NCBI RefSeq assembly: GCF_003989795.1
Contig: NZ_RZHG01000018.1
Coordinates: 32,772 to 96,771 of the forward strand
Source: Vreelandella andesensis
GTDB taxonomy: Bacteria > Pseudomonadota > Gammaproteobacteria > Pseudomonadales > Halomonadaceae
DNA length: 64,000 bases
Direction of reading: 5' to 3'
The translations under genes were made by a program, and so were the position numbers. Below are positions 30,847 to 41,140 of this stretch, in pieces. Positions within the stretch are counted from its first letter, which is position 1. Every line of letters begins with the position of its first letter. The notes under the pieces were generated by a model. That model was given only the letters and a program-made list of their open reading frames with translations, was not told the origin of the DNA and did no database searches.

Positions 30847-32361
30847 TTACTGTGTGTTCGAATCCGATACGCCATCGTCTTCAAACCAGGGCGCACGGGC
30901 AGTCATGATCAGTGCCGCTGCGCGCGCTTCGTCCAACTCCTCGATATCGACCAGATCGTCGACAGACTGCTCGGCGAGATCTTCCATGGTGACGATGCCT
31001 CGGCTAGCCAGAATGAAGGCCAGGTGGCGCTCCATGCCGTCCATGTCCAGCAGGTCGGCTGCTGGTTGGGCACCGTCTAGCGCTTCTTCCGAGGCAATGG
31101 CCATCGTCAGCAGCTCGTCTTTCGCTCGTGCACGCAACTCTTCAATCAAATCTTCATCGAATTCTTCGATTTCGAGCATCTCTTCAAGCGGCACGTAGGC
31201 AACTTCTTCAAGGGTGGTGAACCCTTCTTCTACTAATAGGCGGGCAACGTCTTCGTCCACTTCGAGATGCTGAACAAAAGAATCCACCAAGCTATCAATT
31301 TCCTGCTCACGCTTTGACTCAGCTTCATCTTCAGTCATCACGTTAATGCGCCAACCCGTTAGCTCAGAGGCTAAGCGCACGTTCTGACCGCTACGACCAA
31401 TGGCCTGAGCCAAGTTATCATGAGCAACGGCCACGTCCATGGCATGAGCATCTTCGTCAACCAGGATAGATGCCACATCGGCAGGTGCCATGGCATTTAT
31501 CACCAACTGCGCCGGATTATCGTCCCACAGCACAATATCGACACGCTCATTTTGTAACTCTGACGATACTGCCTGTACGCGTGAACCACGCATACCAACG
31601 CACGCCCCAACAGGGTCGATACGGCGGTCGTTAGTTTTAACAGCGATTTTGGCTCGTGAGCCTGGGTCGCGCGCCGCGCCTTTAATTTCAATCAGCTGTT
31701 CAGCAATTTCTGGCACTTCAATTTTGAACAACTCAATGATGAACTCAGGGCAGGTACGTGACAGCTGTAACTGTGCACCACGCGCGTCTGGATCAACTTT
31801 CACTAACAATGCGCGTACCCGTTCATTCATACGGTAGCGTTCACCGTGGATCATTTCATTACGTGGCAAGAACGCTTCAGCGTTTTCACCTAAGTCAATG
31901 ATCAAACCGTCACGGGTGGTTTTCTTGACAATACCTGCCACCAGTTCGCCTTCACGGTCAGCGTACTGACGAACGACTTCAGCGCGTTCGGCTTCACGTA
32001 CCTTTTGGACAATAACCTGCTTGGCAGTTTGCGCAGCAATACGACCAAAAACGGCATTTTCAATTTTTTTCTCAACCACATCGCCTAGTTTAAGCGGCGG
32101 ATCACGCTGCTCAGCGATGGTTTCTTTAATTTCATAATCTGGTGTTTCAAATTCGTCATCTTCGACAACGGTCCAGTAACGGAACGTATCGTAATCGCCT
32201 GTGCGGCGATCGATATGTACGCGTACGTTGGCTTCTTCTTGATCAAAACGCTTGCGTGACGCGCTAGCTAGCGCGGCTTCAACCGCTTCAAAAATAACAT
32301 CGCGGGGGACGCCTTTTTCATTAGAGATCGCGTCCACGACCATTAAAATTTCTTTACTCAT
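30847..32361 (-). CDS. nusA: Transcription termination/antitermination protein NusA
   Basis: RNA polymerase-associated factor controlling pausing, termination and antitermination. The 504-residue product has the N-terminal polymerase-binding domain, an S1 domain ([22 protein letters not shown] near residue 140), two KH domains ([15 protein letters not shown] near 250) and two C-terminal acidic repeat domains of the proteobacterial type, separated near residue 420. It lies between rimP and infB in the classic operon. Confidence 0.96.
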   Translation of the reverse strand: MSKEILMVVDAISNEKGVPRDVIFEAVEAALASASRKRFDQEEANVRVHIDRRTGDYDTFRYWTVVEDDEFETPDYEIKETIAEQRDPPLKLGDVVEKKIENAVFGRIAAQTAKQVIVQKVREAERAEVVRQYADREGELVAGIVKKTTRDGLIIDLGENAEAFLPRNEMIHGERYRMNERVRALLVKVDPDARGAQLQLSRTCPEFIIELFKIEVPEIAEQLIEIKGAARDPGSRAKIAVKTNDRRIDPVGACVGMRGSRVQAVSSELQNERVDIVLWDDNPAQLVINAMAPADVASILVDEDAHAMDVAVAHDNLAQAIGRSGQNVRLASELTGWRINVMTEDEAESKREQEIDSLVDSFVQHLEVDEDVARLLVEEGFTTLEEVAYVPLEEMLEIEEFDEDLIEELRARAKDELLTMAIASEEALDGAQPAADLLDMDGMERHLAFILASRGIVTMEDLAEQSVDDLVDIEELDEARAAALIMTARAPWFEDDGVSDSNTQ

Positions 32362-32431
32362 GCGTTTGCCTCGCCAGAAAACCTGTCCTTTTGTGCATCA
32401 TCCCGGCAGCCTGCCGGAAGCCGCCACCCGT

Positions 32432-32893
32432 TTATTCGTCGAATTGCGGGACGACGTGCGCAGAATCGATGCTTTCGATTGGAAAACAGTACTCTTCGCC
32501 ATCCAGCTGTAGCAGTACCTCATCGCCTTCGACACCGGCGAGAAGTCCTTGATATTTACGCCGTCCATCAAAAGCCACACGCAGTTTAAGAGCAACATGG
32601 TGGCCTTGATAACGAATAAATTGATCCAGGGTATATAAGGGACGTGCCATACCGGGCGACGAAACTTCCAAGCGGTACTCGCCGGGAATAGGATCTTCCA
32701 CATCCATGACAGCACTGACTTGACGACTAATATCAGCGCAATCTTCCACACTGACGCCGCTTTCGCGCTCAATATAAATTACTAGCCGCGAATGCTTGCC
32801 CTGGGAAAGATGGTCGATCCCCCATAGCTCAAAACCCATGGCGGCTACGACAGGTTCGATCAGCGCGTGAAGCGCAGCGTGTTTTGTGGCCAC
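32432..32893 (-). CDS. rimP: Ribosome maturation factor RimP
   Basis: Assembly factor for the 30S subunit. The 153-residue protein has ALIEPVVAAMGFELWGID near the start, VEDCADISRQVSAVMDVEDPIPGEYRLEVSSPG and a C-terminal Sm-like fold. I choose the GTG at 32893 because TAGGAGC lies seven bases upstream and the extra 51 codons of open frame are not RimP-like. The nusA start is 70 bases downstream; that gap contains a small GC-rich palindrome (32403-32417). Confidence 0.93.
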   Translation of the reverse strand: MATKHAALHALIEPVVAAMGFELWGIDHLSQGKHSRLVIYIERESGVSVEDCADISRQVSAVMDVEDPIPGEYRLEVSSPGMARPLYTLDQFIRYQGHHVALKLRVAFDGRRKYQGLLAGVEGDEVLLQLDGEEYCFPIESIDSAHVVPQFDE

Positions 32894-33044
32894 AGACAAA
32901 GCTCCTATAGCCGTTGCATCAGGCACCTGACCAGGAGTTGAATGAAAAGCTAGGTGGCTGATTGGCGTTACCCGGAAATGTGTCTCTGGCAATTCGGAAG
33001 ACATCCGCTCTGGAGACACTCTTGGCTCTCGAAAAGCTACTAAC

Positions 33045-33073
33045 AAAAAGCCCCTTCACAGGAAGGGGCTTTT
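33045..33073 (-). terminator. Terminator between initiator tRNA and rimP
   Basis: A 12-bp stem AAAAGCCCCTTC / GAAGGGGCTTTT around ACAG, with five U on the minus-strand exit side. It lies after the tRNA-fMet gene and 150 bases before rimP. Partial read-through would let tRNA promoters feed the rimP-nusA-infB operon. The rest of 32894-33189 holds no visible gene. Confidence 0.85.
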
Positions 33074-33189
33074 CGAAAGAAACCTGTAGTACCATTTAGC
33101 ACCATGCTCGGCAACTGCCGCTGTTCTATCTAGGTCAAGACTAACAAGAATTGAGACCCGTTTGAACGACTATCCATGCTACTAATAAA

Positions 33190-33266
<77 letters not shown>

Positions 33267-33457
33267 TCAATCTAGGTCGACGATAATAGGCACTTGAAAC
33301 ACTTACGTCAAGAACTCTTTTCGTCTTACAGTGCCAGTCCCTACTTTTAATCACTGCTTTCAATCAATACTTTCTTTCGCAAAAACTTATTTGACGAAAG
33401 ACTCTTTGAAAAAAGCTTTCAAAAAACTCTGGAAGGCTGGCTAGCCAGCGAAACAGA

Positions 33458-33544
33458 TGGTGCCGAAGGCGGGACTTGAACCCGCACGACCATACGGTCA
33501 CTACCCCCTCAAGATAGCGTGTCTACCAATTCCACCACTTCGGC
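33458..33544 (-). tRNA. tRNA-Leu (GAG)
   Basis: 87-nt class II tRNA with a long variable arm, acceptor GCCGAAG/CTTCGGC, D-arm GGTAGACACG and loop TTGAGGG giving anticodon GAG. CCA is encoded. It lies between secG and tRNA-fMet, as leuU does in E. coli. The 190 bases to the initiator tRNA show no gene. Confidence 0.95.
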
Positions 33545-33577
33545 AACAGGGGAGGCTAAAAAAGCAGTATCAATATG

Positions 33578-33937
33578 TTACTCGCTGCTTTCCTCTAGCA
33601 CTGGCGCGGTATTATCCATACTAGCAGGCCCATCGTCAAGCGTTGGGATATTGCGTTGCTGCTCAATTAAGCGAGAGTCAGGAATACCGGCTTCAGGCGC
33701 TTGTACTGCCTGGGTCGCAAAATAAGCTAACGCCATCGAGGTGACAAAAAATCCGGCTGCTAAAAGCCCCGTTGCACGCGACAAAAAGTTACCGCTACCC
33801 CGCGAACCAAAAACGGTCTGCGATGCTCCCCCACCAAAGGCAGCACCGGCTTCGGCACCTTTACCCTGCTGAAGCAGGATGAGCACAACCAAGGCGATCG
33901 CAATCACCACGTGAACCATAAGAATTGCAACTTGCAT
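33578..33937 (-). CDS. secG: Preprotein translocase subunit SecG
   Basis: Small subunit of the SecYEG channel. The 119-residue protein has two hydrophobic segments (about residues 3-22 and 55-75) separated by the conserved QQGKGAEAGAAFGGGASQTVFGSRGS loop region, shortened here to note its Gly-rich and FG features. The C-terminal tail is acidic and polar. The start MQVAILMVHVV at 33937 is chosen; the frame upstream overlaps tpiA. tRNA-Leu follows. Confidence 0.93.
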   Translation of the reverse strand: MQVAILMVHVVIAIALVVLILLQQGKGAEAGAAFGGGASQTVFGSRGSGNFLSRATGLLAAGFFVTSMALAYFATQAVQAPEAGIPDSRLIEQQRNIPTLDDGPASMDNTAPVLEESSE

Positions 33938-33941
33938 GGGA

Positions 33942-34691
33942 TTATCCTGCTGACTGACAAATGGCGTAGAAATCGTCGGTTTTGAGCGAAGCACCGCCCA
34001 CTAAACCGCCGTCGATATCCGGCTGAGCGAGTAACTCAGCCGCATTGTTTGCATTCATGCTGCCGCCGTAAAGCAATTTAAGCTGCTCGGCTAGCGTTTT
34101 ATCAAACCCTGCTTGGTAGGTACGAATACCGGCCATCACTTCCTGAGCTTGATCAGGTGTTGCTGTGCGCCCTGTCCCGATTGCCCATACAGGCTCATAG
34201 GCAATCACAATTTTAAGCCGCTGCGCTGGCTCTAAACGCGCCATTGTATAGCCAACTTGCCGCAACACAACATCCATCGTGCTATCGGCATCTCGCTCTT
34301 CTAGGGTTTCACCAACACAAAGAATCGGTGTTAGACCTACGTCAAGCGCGGCGACCAAGCGGTCAAACACCTGCTCGTCACCTTCTCTATAAAGCTGGCG
34401 GCGCTCGGAGTGGCCGACCAGCACGTAGGCCACATTAAACTCTCTAAGCATGCGCCCACTAATTTCACCCGTATGCGCACCCGAATGCTGAGGATTGAGC
34501 GTCTGTGCCCCTAACTGTAACGGCGTGTTTTGGAACGCACTGCGTGCTGCTTCCAAATAGGGAAACGGCGGAATAATCACAACGTCAATATCATTAGACA
34601 GTTTGGCCGCGCTGAAGGCGTCTCCAAACGCTTGAATCAACGCCGTGGAACCATTCATTTTCCAGTTACCGGCAATTAATGGCGTACGCAT
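33942..34691 (-). CDS. tpiA: Triosephosphate isomerase
   Basis: Interconverts DHAP and glyceraldehyde-3-phosphate in glycolysis. The 249-residue barrel has the catalytic Lys in GNWKMNG (near residue 10), His in LVGHSERR (near residue 95), Glu in AYEPVWAIGTG (near residue 165) and the phosphate loop YGGSMNANN. The order glmM-tpiA-secG is the usual one in gammaproteobacteria. Confidence 0.97.
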   Translation of the reverse strand: MRTPLIAGNWKMNGSTALIQAFGDAFSAAKLSNDIDVVIIPPFPYLEAARSAFQNTPLQLGAQTLNPQHSGAHTGEISGRMLREFNVAYVLVGHSERRQLYREGDEQVFDRLVAALDVGLTPILCVGETLEERDADSTMDVVLRQVGYTMARLEPAQRLKIVIAYEPVWAIGTGRTATPDQAQEVMAGIRTYQAGFDKTLAEQLKLLYGGSMNANNAAELLAQPDIDGGLVGGASLKTDDFYAICQSAG

Positions 34692-34820
34692 CGATTATCC
34701 TCACTCAAGATGGAGCGAAATGGTATAGGAGCGGCCTTGTCAAGACAACCGCTGTTATACAGCTTCATTAGTTGGATGTAGTTATTGAGCACACTGACTT
34801 ATTAAGCTTCCCTTAGTAGG

Positions 34821-36170
34821 TTAGCTAAGCAATGCCTGAACCTGATCCGCCAATTTATGCGCTAAACGATCAACATCCAGGTGAGCACGCCCTTCTACCA
34901 TCACACGAATAAGCGGCTCAGTGCCCGATGGCCGAAGCAGCACACGGCCTTGGTCACCTAACTCATCTTCAAGCGCAGCCACTGCGTTCATTAGCGGCTC
35001 TGCCGTCATGACATCTTTTGCATTGGTGCCCGCAGGCAGCCTAACGTTGACCAGCGACTGAGGCACCTTCTCTAACCCCTTCAGTAGAGATAGCAGTGGC
35101 TTTTGCTCTCGTATCATCAGTGCCAGCACTTGTAACGCTGAAACGATTCCGTCACCGGTCGACTGAACATGACCACATACAATGTGGCCTGAAGACTCTC
35201 CGCCAAGCTCCCAGCCGTTGGCAGCCATCATTTCCATGACGAAGCGGTCACCAACTTTCGCACGCTGAAAGGGAATTCCCAGCCGCTCCAGCGCCATGGC
35301 AAGCCCGAAATTACTCATCAGGGTGCCTACTACGCCGCCCTCAAGCAGCCCCCGCTCATGACGATCTCGGGCAATAAGATAAAGAATATCGTCGCCATCC
35401 ACCTCACGGCCATCAGCATCTACTAGAAGTACGCGATCACCATCGCCATCAAAGGCAATACCCAGATCCGCGCCTTGCTGTATCACCGCAGCGCGCAGTG
35501 CCGCAGGATGGGTAGACCCTACCTGATGATTAATATTCAAGCCATCAGGGGAAGCACCTATCACGCTAACGTCAGCGCCCAATTCTCGAAACACGTTTGG
35601 CGCAATGTGGTAGGTCGCGCCATGAGCACAATCCAGCACAATTTTTAAGCCATGCAGGCTAAGGCGGTCTGGCAATGTTGATTTACAAAATTCGATATAG
35701 CGCCCAGCCGCATCATCAATACGGGTTGCCTTACCCAACTGAGCAGCGCCTGCCGTTGACAGAGGCGCTTCTAGCATTTCCTCAATACGATCTTCGATCT
35801 CGTCAGGCAGTTTTTTTCCTTCAGCAGAGAAAAACTTAATGCCATTATCGTCAAACGGATTATGGGAGGCAGAAATCACAATGCCTGCGTCAGCGCGGAA
35901 GGTTCGCGTTAGGTAGGCAATACCTGGCGTCGGCATCGGCCCCAATAGCGAAACATCGACACCCGCAGCGGAAAAACCCGCTTCAAGCGCGGACTCAAAC
36001 ATATAGCCTGAGAGACGCGTATCTTTTCCAATTAAAACGCGGGTACGGCCTTTTTCACGGCGCAGTACTTGCCCCGCCGCCCAACCCAACTTGAGCATAA
36101 AGTCGGCAGTAATCGGCGCTTGTCCGACCGAGCCGCGAATGCCGTCGGTACCAAAATAACGTCGCGTCAT
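34821..36170 (-). CDS. glmM: Phosphoglucosamine mutase
   Basis: Converts glucosamine-6-P to glucosamine-1-P for UDP-GlcNAc and cell-wall synthesis. The 449-residue product has FGTDGIRG at the N-terminus, the phospho-Ser loop SASHNP with Ser102, the metal loop FDGDGDR (near residue 240) and the C-terminal phosphate-binding [12 protein letters not shown]. The start codon overlaps the folP stop by one base, implying translational coupling. Confidence 0.96.
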   Translation of the reverse strand: MTRRYFGTDGIRGSVGQAPITADFMLKLGWAAGQVLRREKGRTRVLIGKDTRLSGYMFESALEAGFSAAGVDVSLLGPMPTPGIAYLTRTFRADAGIVISASHNPFDDNGIKFFSAEGKKLPDEIEDRIEEMLEAPLSTAGAAQLGKATRIDDAAGRYIEFCKSTLPDRLSLHGLKIVLDCAHGATYHIAPNVFRELGADVSVIGASPDGLNINHQVGSTHPAALRAAVIQQGADLGIAFDGDGDRVLLVDADGREVDGDDILYLIARDRHERGLLEGGVVGTLMSNFGLAMALERLGIPFQRAKVGDRFVMEMMAANGWELGGESSGHIVCGHVQSTGDGIVSALQVLALMIREQKPLLSLLKGLEKVPQSLVNVRLPAGTNAKDVMTAEPLMNAVAALEDELGDQGRVLLRPSGTEPLIRVMVEGRAHLDVDRLAHKLADQVQALLS

Positions 36171-37084
36171 TAAGTTATCTCCTTATTTAACGATGGCTCG
36201 CAGCCTTCCTGAAGCACCGCCCATGCCATATTAACGGCATCTACCGTGGGGCCGACATCATGTACACGTATGATATTGGCACCACGCTCGACCGCCATGG
36301 CGGCTAGCGCAAGCCCTCCAGCCAAACGCTCTTCCACCGGACGACCCAATACTTTGCCGATCATGCTCTTCCGCGACATGCCTACTAACAGTGGCAACTC
36401 CAACGTCTGAAGCTCATCCATGTACTTCAGCAGGCGCAGGTTGTGCTCAATAGTTTTGCCAAAACCAAAGCCAGGATCTACCAGCAAACGGCTACGATGA
36501 ATTCCAGCAGCCTCGCACGCTGCTACCCGTTCAGCCAGATAGCTGGCTACCACTAATTCAACTGGCTGGCCGTAATACGGCGACTGCTGCATATCCTGGG
36601 GTTCACCCTGGCGATGCATTAAACAAACCGGCAGGCCAGTGCTTGCCGCAGCACCCAGCGCACCCTGGCGTTCCAACGCTCGCACATCGTTAATCATGCC
36701 AGCGCCAAGTGCACTTACTTCGCGCATAACAGCAGGGCTGCTGGTGTCCACTGAGACCAGTGCATCTAACTCCCGCACTAACGCTTCAACCACAGGCACC
36801 ACGCGGTCTAATTCCTCTTGCTCCGATACAGAACCAGCCCCTGGACGAGTCGACTCCCCCCCCACGTCAATTATCGCAGCACCTTCTGCCAACATTCGCT
36901 CAGCATGGTGCAGTGCACTATCTAAGCCAACATGTTGCCCACCATCAGAAAAGGAGTCCGGCGTAACGTTCAGAATACCCATTACCCGTGGAAACGAAAG
37001 ATCCAGCGAATGACGTCCACAGCGCAGGTGATATGCGCTATCCGTTGCCCAGGAAGGCGATGAAGAGTCAACTATCGGTTTCAT
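36170..37084 (-). CDS. folP: Dihydropteroate synthase
   Basis: Joins p-aminobenzoate to dihydropterin pyrophosphate in folate synthesis; sulfonamide target. The 304-residue barrel has [48 protein letters not shown] and the late INIRVHDV-type block [12 protein letters not shown] 37084 is preferred because the longer frame would begin inside the terminator that ends ftsH. Order ftsH-folP-glmM is conserved. Confidence 0.95.
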   Translation of the reverse strand: MKPIVDSSSPSWATDSAYHLRCGRHSLDLSFPRVMGILNVTPDSFSDGGQHVGLDSALHHAERMLAEGAAIIDVGGESTRPGAGSVSEQEELDRVVPVVEALVRELDALVSVDTSSPAVMREVSALGAGMINDVRALERQGALGAAASTGLPVCLMHRQGEPQDMQQSPYYGQPVELVVASYLAERVAACEAAGIHRSRLLVDPGFGFGKTIEHNLRLLKYMDELQTLELPLLVGMSRKSMIGKVLGRPVEERLAGGLALAAMAVERGANIIRVHDVGPTVDAVNMAWAVLQEGCEPSLNKEIT

Positions 37085-37135
37085 GCTGCGGCCTACTAAA
37101 AGAAAAGCGTGTTTGCAATTGATCGACAGCATAAC

Positions 37136-37164
37136 AAAAAGGCGCCCCATTATGGGACGCCTTT
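37136..37164 (-). terminator. Intrinsic terminator after ftsH
   Basis: Stem AAAGGCGCCCCAT / ATGGGACGCCTTT with one mismatch, followed by five U on the minus strand. It lies between ftsH and folP. Confidence 0.85.
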
Positions 37165-37190
37165 CCTAACATCACTAGCGTTTGCGTATC

Positions 37191-39200
37191 TTATGGGCCT
37201 GCAGGGCCTCCTAGCGGGTCAGAAGGACGGCGGCGTGGCTCGTCGTCATCTTCTTCGCCGTCGTCGCCAGACGCACCGGGATGTGTACCACCTGCCTTTT
37301 CTCCAGACTTCTCTTCGGGCTTGTCATCATTGGCACGCGTGCCGCCGCCAGATGAATCACCTTCGTTCCAGTCTTCAGGCGGGCGCGGGTCGCGCCCTGC
37401 CATAATATCTTTCAGCTGGTCGGCATCGATAGTTTCGTACTTCATCAGCGCTTCGGCCATAGCGTCTAGCTTGTCACGATTATCTTCCAAAATCTGACGC
37501 GCCTGCTCGTAACACTCATCGATAATCTTACGAACTTCTTTATCGAGACGAGAGGTGGTTTCGCCAGACTTTAGCTTGCCGCCACCCTGACCAGGGCCAC
37601 CTAGGAACTGATGGGACTCATCCTCGTCGTACATGATCGGGCCCATTTCATTCGACAGCCCCCACTTAGCGACCATGTTGTGGGCGAGCTCCGTGGCGCG
37701 CTTGATATCGTTTGAGGCACCGGTGGTAACACCGTTAGCACCCAACGTCATCTCTTCAGCAATACGGCCTCCAAACAGCGAGCAAATTTGGCTGAGAATT
37801 TGCTGGCGCGACAGGCTGTAACGATCTTCTTCCGGCAAGAACATCGTGACACCAAGCGCACGGCCACGGGGTATGATCGTCACTTTATAAACAGGATCAT
37901 GCTCAGGCGCTACCAAGCCAATAATGGCATGACCTGATTCGTGATACGCCGTATTGAGCTTCTCTTTGTCCGTCATGACCATCGACTTGCGCTCAGCGCC
38001 CATCATGATCTTATCTTTAGCAAGCTCCAGTTCTTCCATAGCAACCAAACGCTTGTTACGACGGGCTGCAAACAATGCGGCTTCGTTGACCAAGTTCGCA
38101 AGGTCCGCACCAGAGAAGCCTGGCGTACCACGCGCAATCAACTGCGGTTTAACATCATCGGCCAAAGGCACTTTGCGAAGATGGACACCCAAAATGTGTT
38201 CACGACCACGAATATCCGGCAGGCCAACCGTTACTTGACGGTCAAAACGCCCTGGGCGCAATAGCGCAGGATCGAGAACGTCTGGACGGTTAGTTGCTGC
38301 AATAACGATGACACCTTCATTGGCTTCGAAGCCATCCATTTCTACCAGCAACTGGTTGAGTGTCTGCTCGCGCTCATCGTTACCGCCGCCCATGCCAGCA
38401 CCGCGTGAACGGCCTACCGCGTCGATTTCATCGATAAAGATAATGCACGGCGCTTGTTTCTTAGCTTGCTCGAACATGTCACGAACACGAGAGGCACCAA
38501 CACCGACGAACATTTCGACGAAGTCTGAACCCGAGATAGAAAAGAACGGCACTTTAGCTTCGCCCGCAATGGACTTAGCCAGCAGCGTTTTACCCGTTCC
38601 TGGCGGACCTACCATCAAGACACCACGAGGTATCGTGCCACCCAGACGTTGGAATTTAGTAGGATCGCGTAAAAAATCCACTAGCTCTTCAACTTCTTCT
38701 TTCGCTTCGTCGCAGCCTGCGACGTCGGCAAACGTAGTCTTGATCTGGTCTTGAGAAAGCAACTTAGCTTTGGATTTACCAAAGCTCATCGGGCCGCCCT
38801 TTCCGCCACCGGCACCGCCCTGCATCTGGCGCATAAAGAACATAAAGATGGCCAAGATTAGCAGAATCGGGAAGCTCGCGATCAGTAAGCGCGTCCAAAT
38901 ACTTTGCTGTTCTGGCGCTTTACCAACAACGGCGACGCTGTTGCTTAGCAAATCATCCATCAACTTCGGATCTTCCGCCGCTGGGCGAATGGTCTGAAAC
39001 TGAGAGCCGTCCGTACGCTCGCCCGTGATGGTATAACCATCAATGGTGACGCTGCGTATCTGCTGATTTTGCACCTGCTGCACAAACTGGGAGTAGTTGG
39101 TGGTTTGCGGTGCGCTTTCCGTACTGAAATTATTGAACACTGTCAGTAGAACGGCCGCGATGACCAACCACAGAATCAAGTTCTTCGCCATATCGTTCAA
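37191..39200 (-). CDS. ftsH: ATP-dependent zinc metalloprotease FtsH
   Basis: Membrane-anchored AAA+ protease that degrades unassembled membrane proteins and regulators such as sigma-32 and LpxC. The 669-residue product has TM1 near residue 10, a periplasmic domain, TM2 near 110, Walker [14 protein letters not shown] (near 200), Walker [12 protein letters not shown], and the zinc site HESGHA (near 420). The C-terminal tail is unusually acidic and Gly-rich. The TTG at 39200 has GAGGG seven bases upstream; the ATG three codons later (39191) is the alternative. Confidence 0.96.
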   Translation of the reverse strand: MNDMAKNLILWLVIAAVLLTVFNNFSTESAPQTTNYSQFVQQVQNQQIRSVTIDGYTITGERTDGSQFQTIRPAAEDPKLMDDLLSNSVAVVGKAPEQQSIWTRLLIASFPILLILAIFMFFMRQMQGGAGGGKGGPMSFGKSKAKLLSQDQIKTTFADVAGCDEAKEEVEELVDFLRDPTKFQRLGGTIPRGVLMVGPPGTGKTLLAKSIAGEAKVPFFSISGSDFVEMFVGVGASRVRDMFEQAKKQAPCIIFIDEIDAVGRSRGAGMGGGNDEREQTLNQLLVEMDGFEANEGVIVIAATNRPDVLDPALLRPGRFDRQVTVGLPDIRGREHILGVHLRKVPLADDVKPQLIARGTPGFSGADLANLVNEAALFAARRNKRLVAMEELELAKDKIMMGAERKSMVMTDKEKLNTAYHESGHAIIGLVAPEHDPVYKVTIIPRGRALGVTMFLPEEDRYSLSRQQILSQICSLFGGRIAEEMTLGANGVTTGASNDIKRATELAHNMVAKWGLSNEMGPIMYDEDESHQFLGGPGQGGGKLKSGETTSRLDKEVRKIIDECYEQARQILEDNRDKLDAMAEALMKYETIDADQLKDIMAGRDPRPPEDWNEGDSSGGGTRANDDKPEEKSGEKAGGTHPGASGDDGEEDDDEPRRRPSDPLGGPAGP

Positions 39201-39441
39201 GGGGCTACCCTCATTACAAGAATCCGTCAGTTAACCGCTAATACTCAGACCATACACTAGAGCTTAACGTTCAACCATTGCCAAAGCACATTTCACTTTG
39301 GGCCATCTGTGTCACGCTCGTCCAACGTGCATAATGTGACACAATTTACGCCTGCCTGTCTGGCAATCGTGGTGATAAATATTTGCTATTACTACTCGCT
39401 AACACGATTGTTGGTATTCGCTAGCACAGAGCCGCCTCTCG

Positions 39442-40125
39442 TTAGCCACGAAATCCTTCCGCTAGAAAATAAACTTCCCGTGAGCGCGCCCTTGAAGCAT
39501 CCGGCTTGCGAGTCACGACACGATCAAAGCTACTTCGAAGCGCTTTCAAATAGTTATCAAACCCTTCACCTTGAAACACCTTGGCTAAAAAGCACCCACC
39601 CGGCGGCAGCGTTTCTCGCGCAAGTTCCAAAGCGAGTTCGACAAGGTACATTGCCTGGGGCTGATCAATGGCCGCCATACCACTCATATTGGGGGCCATG
39701 TCGGACATCACAAGGTCTACCTGACGATTTCCTAATCGCTCAAGGATCGCGTTGAGCACACTCTCCTCGGTAAAATCGCCCTGAACAAAGTCAACACCTG
39801 CCAGTGCATCCATTTCTAATATGTCTGACGCTATCACAACACCTTCAGGCCCCACCTTTTCTGCGGCAATTTGACTCCATCCGCCTGGGGCGGCGCCGAG
39901 ATCAATAACCGTCATACCTGGGCGCAACAGTTTATCCTTTTCATCCAGCTCAAGCAGCTTATAGCTTGCACGGGAACGATAGCCATCTTGCCAACGTTGC
40001 TTCACATACTGATCATCGAAATGTTCTTTCTTCCAGTTGCTGCTGGTCTTGCTCACTGAGTGTTTACGGCTTGGGGGTTTTTGCTGCATGTGGGAATCTA
40101 ACACTGGAATAAGAGATGGGCGCAT
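39442..40125 (-). CDS. rlmE: 23S rRNA 2'-O-methyltransferase RlmE
   Basis: Heat-shock methyltransferase that modifies U2552 of 23S rRNA. The 227-residue protein has the SAM motif [13 protein letters not shown], the [11 protein letters not shown] block, SDMAPNMSG and the catalytic Lys in [11 protein letters not shown]. Start choice is uncertain: neither 40125 nor the internal ATG at 40089 has a clear ribosome-binding site. It is divergent from yhbY and precedes ftsH, with 240 bp of gap. Confidence 0.94.
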   Translation of the reverse strand: MRPSLIPVLDSHMQQKPPSRKHSVSKTSSNWKKEHFDDQYVKQRWQDGYRSRASYKLLELDEKDKLLRPGMTVIDLGAAPGGWSQIAAEKVGPEGVVIASDILEMDALAGVDFVQGDFTEESVLNAILERLGNRQVDLVMSDMAPNMSGMAAIDQPQAMYLVELALELARETLPPGGCFLAKVFQGEGFDNYLKALRSSFDRVVTRKPDASRARSREVYFLAEGFRG

Positions 40126-40203
40126 TTAAGCGATTGCTTTCACTTAACGGCATTTCACCGTAAGATGGAGCGTTAAGCGCTAACCGGGATACCGCAAGAT
40201 ACC

Positions 40204-40530
40204 ATGAGCTTGTCACAGGCACAAAAGAAAGCATTTCGTAGCATTGGCCACCACCTTAATCCCGTGGTCACCGTTTCTGAGAACGGCGTCTCCGAAAACC
40301 TGCTCGCAGAACTCAGCCGCGCGCTCAACGATCATGAGCTGATCAAAGTGAAGCTCGCAATTCCAGAACGCGACGACCGTGTCGCCATGATCAATGAGCT
40401 GATCGCCGACAGCAACGCTGAGCTAGTACAAACCATTGGTAAGATGGCGCTGTTCTATCGCCGCAATCCAAAGGTAAATCCTAAGCTTTCTAACATCACG
40501 CGTTTTGAAAACCACCACGGGCGGCATTGA
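40204..40530 (+). CDS. yhbY: CRM-domain RNA-binding protein YhbY
   Basis: Small protein associated with 50S assembly intermediates in E. coli. The 108-residue product has KKAFRSIGHHLNPVVTV, the GxxG-like loop region near SENGVSENL, and IGKMALFYRRNP near residue 85. It is divergent from rlmE, the usual arrangement. A terminator follows at 40565. Confidence 0.93.
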   Translation: MSLSQAQKKAFRSIGHHLNPVVTVSENGVSENLLAELSRALNDHELIKVKLAIPERDDRVAMINELIADSNAELVQTIGKMALFYRRNPKVNPKLSNITRFENHHGRH

Positions 40531-40564
40531 CCCAAACGAGCAACGTTAAATCATTAGTGAATCT

Positions 40565-40597
40565 AAAGGCCCGCGTCAGTACCTCCGCGGGCCTTTT
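40565..40597 (+). terminator. Intrinsic terminator after yhbY
   Basis: Stem AAAGGCCCGCG / CGCGGGCCTTTT; also fits a terminator for the convergent greA. It lies 34 bases past the yhbY stop. Confidence 0.88.
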
Positions 40598-40663
40598 AGT
40601 TTGCCTGGATAACGGGATGTAAGCGCCACATAGACGCTTACGCCGCAGCTTTACAGCAACGAA

Positions 40664-41140
40664 TCAGAGGTGTTCAACACTCTCGATTTCGTACTCAACG
40701 TCGCCACCCGGGGTTTTTACCACCACCACATCGCCCTCTTCTTTCCCAATCATTGCGCGAGCGATAGGCGAGGTCACGGAAATGCGACCCTCTTTAATAT
40801 TGGCTTCGTCTTCACCAACAATTCGATAGGTAACACTGGCGTCGCTATCGAGATTCAGCAACGATACAGTTACGCCGAAGATCACTTTGCCAGTTCTCGG
40901 CAGCTTGGTAACATCGATGACTTGAGCACCTGAAAGTTTGCTTTCAATTTCTTGAATACGGCCTTCAATAAACCCTTGCTGTTCGCGAGCAGCGTGGTAC
41001 TCAGCGTTCTCTTTGAGATCACCATGTTCACGCGCTTCAGCAATCGCAGCAATAACCTGAGGGCGAGCTTCGCCTTTCAGGTGATTAAGCTCTTCGCGAA
41101 GACTTTTTTCTCCCGCTACCGTCATCGGGACCTTGTTCAT
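40664..41140 (-). CDS. greA: Transcription elongation factor GreA
   Basis: Rescues backtracked RNA polymerase by stimulating transcript cleavage. The 158-residue protein has an N-terminal coiled coil ([16 protein letters not shown]) with the acidic tip region [14 protein letters not shown] near residue 42, and a C-terminal FKBP-like domain with the [18 protein letters not shown] block. Its ATG overlaps the carB stop (ATGA), so it is coupled to carAB. Confidence 0.96.
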   Translation of the reverse strand: MNKVPMTVAGEKSLREELNHLKGEARPQVIAAIAEAREHGDLKENAEYHAAREQQGFIEGRIQEIESKLSGAQVIDVTKLPRTGKVIFGVTVSLLNLDSDASVTYRIVGEDEANIKEGRISVTSPIARAMIGKEEGDVVVVKTPGGDVEYEIESVEHL

